From assembly GCF_000193375.1 (NCBI RefSeq), contig NC_015315.1, positions 628,622 to 692,621 of the forward strand: a DNA stretch of 64,000 bases. Direction: 5' to 3'. Shown here piece after piece: positions 58,343 through 64,000 of the stretch (positions are counted from its first letter, which is position 1; each line of letters starts with the position of its first letter). The notes below the pieces were generated by a model. The model did no database searches. It was not told the DNA's origin and was given only the letters and a program-made list of their open reading frames with translations. The position numbers and the translations under genes were made by a program. The DNA is from Thermoproteus uzoniensis 768-20 (GTDB lineage Archaea; Thermoproteota; Thermoprotei; Thermoproteales; Thermoproteaceae).

Positions 58343-59239
58343 CTACACGAGCTCGACGTCTCTGTCGGACCTGTATATAGCCTTCCTCTCCACGGTGAAG
58401 GCGAGTAGTTTAGACGCGCTTATCAAGCCGGCGACGCCCCCTCCGGCTAGGCCCGCCAGCGCCACAGTCTCCAGTAAACGTTGGTTGTGGACTGCCACAA
58501 AGGCCGCCGGGCTCACGGCGGCTCCGAACAGCCCGAGCAAGGCGGCCCCCAACACAATCGACAGCGCAATGGCCGCCGAGGTCCCCCTGCCGGTGCGCGA
58601 GACGGGATACTCCATATAGACGACGTCCCCCTCCGCCGCGTCGACGACGGCCTCGTACTCCTTTCCGCCGTAGGCGTAGCGGAGCCTCCAGAAGGGGTAG
58701 TAGACTATTCCCTCGAACGTCGTCTTGTCGCTTATGGGCTTCTTAAACGCCGCGGCGTAGCTCCGGGCCTCTTTCTCGTAGGGCTTTGAGGCTGCGGCCC
58801 AAGCCGTCTCGGGATCTAGCTGGGGCTGGTGGAATACGGCGGTTCTCTCCAGCGAAGGCTTAAAGGGAATTCTCCACCGCGCCGGAAATCTGTAATCTCT
58901 CGGGACGTAAAACGGCGGCTTCTCCACCGCAAGCGCAGTCGCGTACGTGGCCAGCTCCTTCAGAGGCTCAAAATAGACATAGTAGAGATAGAGCGGAAGG
59001 AAGTGGAGCTCCGCCGACGTCAACGACGCCGACGAGGCCAGATCCTCCGGAGAGGCCCAAGGCCTTAGCGAAAGCGCTCTCTTAAACGCGTCGGTTTTGT
59101 CCAGAGATGCCTTGAATACGTAGACTTTCTCGTAGACCTGCCCTTGTCTGAGGACGGTGCCGCAGTAGGGGCAGACCAGATACTGCGCGCCTTCCGGCGC
59201 CTCGTACTCGGCCCCGCAGTAGGGACAACGGACCTTCAT
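58343..59239 (-). CDS. Zinc-ribbon membrane protein (cassette gene 5)
   Basis: 298 residues: an N-terminal zinc ribbon (RCPYCGAEYEAPEGAQYLVCPYCGTVL), a soluble part with FLPLYLYYVYFEPL and FEGIVYYPFWRLRYAYGGKEYEAVVDAAEGDVVYMEYP (a repeated-looking W/Y-rich domain), then two hydrophobic helices near 215-275. Start ATG overlaps the stop of the previous gene (ATGA at 59239-59236). The shared PYW-type segment with its upstream neighbour suggests the two are distant paralogues. Function unknown. Confidence 0.8.
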   Translation of the reverse strand: MKVRCPYCGAEYEAPEGAQYLVCPYCGTVLRQGQVYEKVYVFKASLDKTDAFKRALSLRPWASPEDLASSASLTSAELHFLPLYLYYVYFEPLKELATYATALAVEKPPFYVPRDYRFPARWRIPFKPSLERTAVFHQPQLDPETAWAAASKPYEKEARSYAAAFKKPISDKTTFEGIVYYPFWRLRYAYGGKEYEAVVDAAEGDVVYMEYPVSRTGRGTSAAIALSIVLGAALLGLFGAAVSPAAFVAVHNQRLLETVALAGLAGGGVAGLISASKLLAFTVERKAIYRSDRDVELV

Positions 59240-60273
59240 TTCACAGTCCTAACCTTCACCACATTCCTAGCGACGAGGTATCCCAAGACGCCGCCGGCGG
59301 CCACTATCCCGGCCCCTACGGCCCAGCTGTGGAGGAACGTTGCGCCGCCGAAGCCGCCTATGAGGCCGGCCGCGATTGTCGCCGCCGCGGCGTAGCCCAG
59401 CTTCTGCTCTAGGAAGACCGGCCTCGCCGCCGCTAGGGGCCTGCCGTCCCAGCCGGACAGGGCGAACGCGTAGAGCGATCCGTCGTAAACATACGGCACG
59501 ACCCAGACAGGGATGTAGGTCACCGACGAGGCCTCGGCTCTCTCCACCTCGTAGTCGACCGTCTTGTCCAGCACCTTAGCGCTGGCGCCTGGATGGCCCA
59601 CGGCGTCGGCCGCCCTCCTTTTGGCGTCTCTATCGACCTCGTCGAGCAGCCTATCCACGGCCTCCCTAAGCGCCACGGCGACAGCCCTCGACTTGCCGAA
59701 CTCCGCGGCCAAAAACGCCTTGGACGTCCTGTAGCTCAAGGGTATCTCCTCCAGGGGAACCGCCTTGGGCATGGACTCCATGTACCGTTGGGCGAGCCTC
59801 TCCGCGGCTATGCCGCCGGCGCTCCTCCTAGCCATCACGGGGATAGTGCCGCCGTACTCGACCTGCCCCGACACGTTGACGGTCCTCGTCACCACCTCGG
59901 TCTGGGCCCTTCCCCCGACGTAGACCGTCCTCGTGTAGACCACCTCGACCCTCGCCCTGTACTTGGCCTTCAGGTTGGCGGAGACGAAGAAATAGGGGAC
60001 GTAGTAGAGGTCCGGATCGCCGAATGTCAGCTTCTTGAACCTGAACCTCAGCTCTAAGCTCCTCCGCGCCGCCTCTACGGCGGCCTTGGCCGCCTCGTCG
60101 CTCTTTATGGCGGGCACGGCCACCGGATCGCCCAGCTCCTCCTTGGGGACGTCGCCGGCCACGAAGTTGGCCTTGCCGCAGTAGCTACACACTACGACGA
60201 CAGAGTCGGGCGTGACGTCTAGCGGGGCCCCGCAGTAGGAGCATCTGAACTGGGTCTCCGACGCCACGGTCAA
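59236..60273 (-). CDS. Zinc-ribbon membrane protein (cassette gene 4)
   Basis: 345 residues: N-terminal zinc ribbon (FRCSYCGAPLDV ... VVVCSYCGKANFV), a central soluble region with YYVPYFFVSANLKAKYRARVEVVY, a segment SSVTYIPVWVVPYVYDGSLYAFALSGWDGRP analogous to that in gene 5, and two C-terminal helices (LGYAAAATIAAGLIGGFGGATF, AVGAGIVAAGGVLGYLVA). The TTG at 60273 overlaps the stop of the previous gene (TTGA); GTG 60267 is an alternative start. Function unknown; likely a membrane-bound partner of the SPFH protein. Confidence 0.8.
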   Translation of the reverse strand: MTVASETQFRCSYCGAPLDVTPDSVVVVCSYCGKANFVAGDVPKEELGDPVAVPAIKSDEAAKAAVEAARRSLELRFRFKKLTFGDPDLYYVPYFFVSANLKAKYRARVEVVYTRTVYVGGRAQTEVVTRTVNVSGQVEYGGTIPVMARRSAGGIAAERLAQRYMESMPKAVPLEEIPLSYRTSKAFLAAEFGKSRAVAVALREAVDRLLDEVDRDAKRRAADAVGHPGASAKVLDKTVDYEVERAEASSVTYIPVWVVPYVYDGSLYAFALSGWDGRPLAAARPVFLEQKLGYAAAATIAAGLIGGFGGATFLHSWAVGAGIVAAGGVLGYLVARNVVKVRTVK

Positions 60274-60569
60274 CGCCCGCCGCGGCCGGCCACTAAGGCG
60301 AAGAGGCCGACCAACAACAAGGCCGCCCCGATCACCAGTAGCGGGGAGGCCGCGCCTCCCGCCGCCAGCGCGATGCCCGCCAGAGCCACAAAGCCTCCCC
60401 AGAGCGAGGCCCGCCTATCGCCGAGGGCTATATACAAGACGCCGAACGCGATCAGAGGGACGCCCGACGCGAGGTACGCCGAGAGGGGCACAAGCCTGAG
60501 AGACGCGGCGACGAGGTACGCGCCCTCGGCTATCACCGCCGCGGCGAGGGCGTATTCCTGCGCCCTCAT
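60270..60569 (-). CDS. Small membrane protein (cassette gene 3)
   Basis: 99 residues with about four hydrophobic helices (EYALAAAVIAEGAYLVAASL, LASGVPLIAFGVLYIAL, LWGGFVALAGIALAAGG, LLVIGAALLLVGLFALVAG). ATG 60569 overlaps the SPFH gene stop (ATGA at 60569-60566), which fixes the start. No family recognised; it is co-translated between the SPFH protein and two zinc-ribbon membrane proteins. Confidence 0.78.
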   Translation of the reverse strand: MRAQEYALAAAVIAEGAYLVAASLRLVPLSAYLASGVPLIAFGVLYIALGDRRASLWGGFVALAGIALAAGGAASPLLVIGAALLLVGLFALVAGRGGR

Positions 60570-61633
60570 GGCAGAGGAGTCCCGCAGTTCATGCAGAACT
60601 TGGCGTTCGGCGGGTTCCTGAACCCGCACTTGGGGCATATCTTCTCCTGAGGCAACTGCGCGCCGCAGTTCATGCAGAACTTAGCCCCGGGAGGATTCAC
60701 GAAGCCGCATCTCGGGCAGACCACGCCTTGCTGTTGCTGGGCCAGCTGAGTCGACACTATGGTGGAGGGGGGCTGGCCGCCCCCGCCGCTCCCTCCTCCA
60801 GCCCCTCCGCCCGCCCCGCCTCCTCCGGCAGGCGCGCCTCCGGCGGCCCCTCCGCCTCCCGCAATCGGGCCGAACAGCGGCGGGATTATGGCTATGCCCG
60901 CCCCCACGGCGGCTCCAGGGCTTTTGCCCAGCTCCGCCGCCGCCTTTTCGACCGCCTCCATGCGCAGGTAGTCGGCCGCGCTGACGCCGGCCGCCCTTAT
61001 GTAGAACAGCCTGTCGCGCCATATGGGGTCCGTGACGTCCAGCCCCTCGAACCTCAAGTCTATCAGCTCCAGACCCAGCCTCTTGAAATAGGGATCGAGC
61101 GCGTTCTTGAGGACGAAGGACGCCTGCTCCAGCGATTGGTATATTGTGAAGATGGACTGTTTGGAGAGCTCGGCCATAAGCGACTCGTTGAAGTAGCCTC
61201 TGAGGAACTGCTGGAGGTCCTCCGTAGTGTACACGCCCTGTCCCCCCACCACCTGGGTCACGAAGAGGGCCGGATCGGCGACGCGGAACCAGGCAGAGCC
61301 GTAGAACTGTATCGGCGCGAGCTCCACGGTCTGCCCCCTGCCGCCGAACGGGAGCTTGTACTGCTTAAGCGAGACGTATATGACCGTGGCGACGAACGGC
61401 GACTTCTCGAAGCCCGCTATTCTGCTCAACGCGGCGGTGAGCAGGGGCAGATTCATGGTGGTTAACGTGTGGCGTCCGGCGCGGAACACGTCGTATACCT
61501 TCCCGTCTCTGAAGAAGACGGCCGCCTGCCACTCCTCCACGACCAGCTGGGCGCCCCACTCGATCCTGTCGACGGGGTACCGCCAGATTATCTCGTCCTC
61601 CTTGGGGTTAACCCACTGTATGACCTGCGGCAT
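60566..61633 (-). CDS. SPFH-domain protein with two C-terminal zinc ribbons (YdjI-like, cassette gene 2)
   Basis: 355 residues. Residues 1-230 are an SPFH/band-7-like domain of the YdjI/virion-core-like type (IQWVNPKEDEIIWRYPVDRIEWGAQLVVEEWQAAVFFRDGKVYDVFRAGRHTL, VTQVVGGQGVYTTEDLQQFLRGYF). A hydrophobic AAVGAGIAIIPPLFGPIAG segment leads to a Gly-rich linker, followed by two zinc ribbons (VCPRCGFVNPPGAKFCMNCG and ICPKCGFRNPPNAKFCMNCG) that are near-exact repeats. In bacteria such proteins sit at the membrane and are linked to stress or lipid domains. It is two bases after the upstream gene. Confidence 0.9.
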   Translation of the reverse strand: MPQVIQWVNPKEDEIIWRYPVDRIEWGAQLVVEEWQAAVFFRDGKVYDVFRAGRHTLTTMNLPLLTAALSRIAGFEKSPFVATVIYVSLKQYKLPFGGRGQTVELAPIQFYGSAWFRVADPALFVTQVVGGQGVYTTEDLQQFLRGYFNESLMAELSKQSIFTIYQSLEQASFVLKNALDPYFKRLGLELIDLRFEGLDVTDPIWRDRLFYIRAAGVSAADYLRMEAVEKAAAELGKSPGAAVGAGIAIIPPLFGPIAGGGGAAGGAPAGGGGAGGGAGGGSGGGGQPPSTIVSTQLAQQQQGVVCPRCGFVNPPGAKFCMNCGAQLPQEKICPKCGFRNPPNAKFCMNCGTPLP

Positions 61634-61635
61634 GG

Positions 61636-62244
61636 CTACCTACCCCCGAAGAGCCTTTTCAAGAAGCCGCGGCCGCCCTCCCTCCCCTGCTCCGCCGTCT
61701 GGATCGCGCCGATCTGCCGGCCGGCGGCCTCGGCTTGTTGTCTCGTGTAGCCGGCGATGAAGTTGCTCCTCTCGTCTATTGCGGAGTCCAGCTGGGAGAG
61801 GGCCGAGGAGAGGGCTTGCAACTTCTGGATCCAGACGTCGGAGCCCGGCTGAGCCGCCGAGATCTCGTCGACGAGCTTCGCCACCTCGCCCGCCTTCTCC
61901 ACCAGCGCCAGGTCCATCCTGTAGATCTCGTCGAGCGCCGCCTCGTCCACTTTGACCAAGTCGTAGAAGCCCGAGTAGCCCTCCGGGGCTTTGTCTATTC
62001 TCTGTATAACTCTGTCGAAGAGGGCCTTCGCCGAGTCCCATAGATATCTGGCGTCGGGGTTGGCCGCAACGGCTCTGGCGGCGGTGGGCGTGAGGACCAT
62101 TTTGGCCTTCGCCGACGACAACACCGACGAGACGTGGCGCCTCACCAAGGCGTCCGACTCCCTCCTCAACTCCTTCTGTTTATAGCCGGCGTAGCCCGGT
62201 ATATAGGAGGCTATCTTCTCTACGATGTTGGTGGTCAAACTCAT
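61636..62244 (-). CDS. Coiled-coil protein (cassette gene 1)
   Basis: 202 residues, mainly helical, with no membrane segment: NIVEKIASYIPGYAGYKQKELRRESDALVRRH at the N-terminus, then long amphipathic helices (AALDEIYRMDLALVEKAGEVAKLVDEI; LQALSSALSQLDSAIDERSNFIAGYTRQQAEAAG) and a basic end GFLKRLFGGR. ATG 62244 lies about 24 bases after cttatttaag. It heads the operon and probably partners the SPFH protein, as the gene order suggests. Function unknown. Confidence 0.78.
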   Translation of the reverse strand: MSLTTNIVEKIASYIPGYAGYKQKELRRESDALVRRHVSSVLSSAKAKMVLTPTAARAVAANPDARYLWDSAKALFDRVIQRIDKAPEGYSGFYDLVKVDEAALDEIYRMDLALVEKAGEVAKLVDEISAAQPGSDVWIQKLQALSSALSQLDSAIDERSNFIAGYTRQQAEAAGRQIGAIQTAEQGREGGRGFLKRLFGGR

Positions 62245-62260
62245 GGGGGTATAGACCCCC
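62245..62260. promoter_or_regulatory. Perfect inverted repeat over the start of the SPFH operon
   Basis: GGGGGT-ATAG-ACCCCC is a 6-bp perfect dyad touching the start codon at 62244 and ending about five bases from the TATA (about 62262-62272). It therefore spans the transcription start of a leaderless message, which suggests repressor control. A similar G5/C5 dyad is at 34154-34170. Confidence 0.45.
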
Positions 62261-62314
62261 TTAAATAAGTTTCTTAACCCAACAGCCCGCGTTCTCGACT
62301 GCGTGTGCTTGTGC

Positions 62315-63217
62315 CTAGGCCTGGCCCAACGCGCCCTCCGCTATAGAGGCCACCTTGGCCTCGGCCTTAAGCCCCTCCTCGGCGTAGGCCCTCAGGACAG
62401 CGTCCTTGACGGCGTCTGCGTTCTTGTCGTCAACCAGCGCTATGACCGAGGGCCCCGCCCCCGACAGCGCGACGGCCAGAGCGCCGGCCTCCAAGGCGTA
62501 CTTCCTCGCCCTGCCGTAGCCCGGCACGAGAGGCGCCCGCGCCGCCTCGACCACCTCGTCCTGCATGCCCCTGGCCACCAGCCCGGGATCCGACTTGGCG
62601 AGGCCGGCCACCAGGGCCGCCACTCTGGAGATCTGCCGCACGTAGGTCAGGAACTCTACGCTCTTGGGCAACACCTCCCGCATGGCCTTAGTCTTGTTGG
62701 GCATAGGCGGGACTTCGGGGACCCCCACCACGAAGGTCAGCCGCGGGCTGAACCTCACGAGATCTAGAGGCGAGAGGGAGGTTATCACCACGGCCCCTCC
62801 CAACGCGGCCCCCGCGGCGTTGTCGAAATGGGGGCTCCCGGCCGCCGCCGCCTCGCCGTGGCCCGCCGCCTCGACAACGACCCTGGGATCCACCTCGAGC
62901 CCGGCCTCCCTCACGAAGGCCGAGAGCGCCGCCACGGCCGAGGCCCCGCTACTGCCGAGCCCTCTGGCTATGGGTATTTTGTTGACCACCTCGACCTCGA
63001 CGCCTCTACAGACGCCCAGGTATGCGAAGAGCTTGTCGAAGGCCCTCACGACGGTGTTGTCGGGCCCCGGGTCGAAGCCCTTGAACTTCACGTGCACGCC
63101 GCAGCCCGAGCCCACAGATACGTAGGCCTCGGCGAAGTAGGCGTCGTGGGCCACAGCCACTACGTCGAAGCCGGACCCCAAATTGGCGCTAGTGGAGGGG
63201 GCCCTCCCTATATACAT
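62315..63217 (-). CDS. thrB: Homoserine kinase
   Basis: 300 residues of the GHMP kinase family; it phosphorylates homoserine for threonine synthesis. N-terminal [22 protein letters not shown] is the specific ThrB signature, the ATP loop is [22 protein letters not shown] near residue 90, and the third motif is [16 protein letters not shown] near the end. ATG 63217 lies about 24 bases after ctatatatt; the longer frame passes through the promoter. It is divergent from the vapB-like gene. Confidence 0.93.
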   Translation of the reverse strand: MYIGRAPSTSANLGSGFDVVAVAHDAYFAEAYVSVGSGCGVHVKFKGFDPGPDNTVVRAFDKLFAYLGVCRGVEVEVVNKIPIARGLGSSGASAVAALSAFVREAGLEVDPRVVVEAAGHGEAAAAGSPHFDNAAGAALGGAVVITSLSPLDLVRFSPRLTFVVGVPEVPPMPNKTKAMREVLPKSVEFLTYVRQISRVAALVAGLAKSDPGLVARGMQDEVVEAARAPLVPGYGRARKYALEAGALAVALSGAGPSVIALVDDKNADAVKDAVLRAYAEEGLKAEAKVASIAEGALGQA

Positions 63218-63318
63218 CGGAGGGGCGAAATAGAGAATATATATAGTTGGCGCTCGCGTCTGGCCGGCCGCGACCTCTCGCAGCCGTAAGCTTAACAATG
63301 TAGACATCTATGGTAGAC

Positions 63319-63555
63319 ATGAGTTGGGTTGCTGTGTCTACCAAGGTGAGGCGGTCGGTCTTGGAGAAGGCGAGAAGGTACGGGATAAACGTGTCGGAGC
63401 TTCTCAGAAAGGCGCTGGAGGTAGTCAAGAGGAGGGAACTGGAGGAGCTGGCCTCGCTTGCAGAGAGGGTGGCCGAGGGCCTTAGGAAAGCCAGCGCGGC
63501 TTACGGGGAGGACTATGTCGCGAGGAGCGTCAGGGAGGATCGCGCGGCGAGGTAG
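63319..63555 (+). CDS. vapB: VapB-type antitoxin
   Basis: 78 residues. VAVSTKVRRSVLEKARRYGINVSELLRKALEVVKRREL forms an N-terminal ribbon-helix-helix-like DNA-binding part as in archaeal VapB, followed by a helix (EELASLAERVAEGLRKAS) for toxin binding. ATG 63319 lies 26 bases after gcttaacaa. The downstream vapC is broken, so this may be an orphan antitoxin that can still repress its own promoter or others. Confidence 0.78.
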   Translation: MSWVAVSTKVRRSVLEKARRYGINVSELLRKALEVVKRRELEELASLAERVAEGLRKASAAYGEDYVARSVREDRAAR

Positions 63556-63871
63556 GTACGTCTTCGACTCCTCGGCCATCGTTAGCTGGTCGAGCTGAGC
63601 CCCAAGAAGTCGGTCGAGTTGCTGGACGGCCAATACACGGCCGACCTCGCCTACTACGAGATAGGGAACTACATCTGAGCTCCACAAGAGGTCGGCGATC
63701 ACCGACGCGGCGCCCTACGTCGAGTTCATTAACGGGTTCTACAGATACGTTTGGAGGCGCCTCGAGGATCCGGCGCTCCGCGACGCCTACCTCCGCGTGC
63801 TCGAGATGAGGCGCCGCAGGCCCCGGCGGGAGCCCCCGGAGCCGTCGGCCGAGGTCGGCGCCGGCCGCTAG
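63551..63871 (+). pseudogene. vapC: VapC PIN-domain toxin, broken
   Basis: Overlapping the vapB stop, one frame reads RYVFDSSAIVSW (PIN start with catalytic Asp) and stops; the next reads ELSPKKSVELLDGQYTADLAYYEIGNYI and stops; a third continues [50 protein letters not shown] to 63871. The third part does not look like the end of a PIN domain, so a deletion may have fused unrelated sequence. No start codon is seen for the first part. The toxin is dead. Confidence 0.7.
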
Positions 63872-63905
63872 GCGCACTGATATAAAGAGGAGGCGCGCGT
63901 TCGGC

Positions 63906-64000
63906 GTGATTAAAGTCAAGAGGGTCTACGATCCCCCCGAGCCTGGGGACGGGCTCCGGGTTTTGGTCGACAGGCTGTGGCCTAGAGGCGTGAGGAGGGA
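63906..64000 (+). CDS. DUF488-family protein, partial at the window edge
   Basis: GTG 63906, about 23 bases after atataaaga, opens [29 protein letters not shown], the N-terminal signature of the DUF488 (YeaO-like) family, small proteins of unknown function with a conserved [11 protein letters not shown]. The gene continues past the window; it is not a truncation. Confidence 0.85.
   Translation, partial: MIKVKRVYDPPEPGDGLRVLVDRLWPRGVRR

Noticed and set aside
56669-58408. Plus-strand open frame (579 codons) over GAT-QueC and rnhA
   Set aside because: Arg/Gly-rich shadow of two well-supported genes; it crosses their convergent ends.
61450-61612. GTTAAC sites inside the SPFH gene as further operators
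   Set aside because: They are single, unpaired and inside coding sequence, unlike the two paired promoter sites.
1-64000. CRISPR arrays and cas operon
   Set aside because: No regularly spaced direct repeats were seen; the Cas4-like gene at 29775 has no cas neighbours.
1-64000. rRNA, SRP RNA and RNase P RNA
   Set aside because: I looked by eye for their conserved blocks in intergenic regions and found none; only tRNA-Ser is supported.

Overview
The window reads as chromosomal DNA of a hyperthermophilic crenarchaeon of the order Thermoproteales, most likely Thermoproteus or a close relative. This is inferred from protein content (CDC48, HerA-Mre11-Rad50, aRF1, tricorn core protease, archaeal PNP/MTAP, a GAT-QueC fusion, SpeH, archaeal RNase HI, DUF401 and LysO carriers), a GC-rich base composition, and gene starts that nearly all lie 20-28 bases after an A/T-rich TATA box with no Shine-Dalgarno. 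In many genes this spacing picks an internal ATG/GTG over the longest frame. No rRNA, CRISPR array or complete insertion sequence was seen; there is one tRNA (Ser-GCT).

Layout. 0-9 kb: coiled-coil protein and hexapeptide acyltransferase from a divergent promoter, CDC48, Hsp20, a large secreted protein, PNP, LysO, UbiX, a ribbon-helix-helix regulator and hexuloisomerase with a possible C/D-box RNA at its 3' end. 9-28 kb: SpeH, citrate synthase, nicotinate phosphoribosyltransferase, geranylgeranyl reductase-like enzyme, FtsX-type permease, two SQR-like flavoproteins, a DsbA-like protein, a tightly overlapping ABC-ATPase/galK/galT operon, tricorn, acylphosphatase, KaiC-like ATPase, zinc dehydrogenase and a surface protein. 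28-37 kb: transporters, a Cas4-like Fe-S protein, a THUMP methyltransferase, DUF401, a PIN-ATPase-KH protein, a KaiC-like ATPase and tRNA-Ser. 37-44 kb: herA-mre11-rad50 and aRF1. 44-50 kb: hemerythrin plus small membrane protein, aldo-keto reductase, and a zone of gene decay (nitrate-respiration scar, broken MNT/HEPN toxin-antitoxin). 50-58 kb: aconitase, HtrA-like protease, XdhC-like protein, a dead pdxT, MoeA, GAT-QueC and RNase HI. 58-63 kb: a five-gene operon of a coiled-coil protein, an SPFH protein with two zinc ribbons, and three membrane proteins. 63-64 kb: homoserine kinase, a broken vapBC pair and the start of a DUF488 gene.

How the genes connect. Citrate synthase and aconitase supply two TCA-cycle steps. 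HerA, Mre11 and Rad50 form a DNA-end-resection operon without NurA beside it. GalK and GalT form a Leloir-type pair coupled to an ABC ATPase. MoeA, the XdhC-like protein and the nitrate scar point to present or past molybdoenzyme metabolism.

Most notable observations: (1) a fusion scar joining the start of a NarK-type nitrate transporter to the end of NarJ, still behind an intact promoter; (2) a 15-bp GTTAAC-N3-GTTAAC motif directly upstream of the TATA boxes of both that scar and the hemerythrin gene; (3) the SPFH/zinc-ribbon membrane operon; (4) two leaderless mini-ORFs joined by ATGA overlaps to a THUMP methyltransferase and to herA; (5) a pdxT relic whose catalytic Cys position reads Arg.
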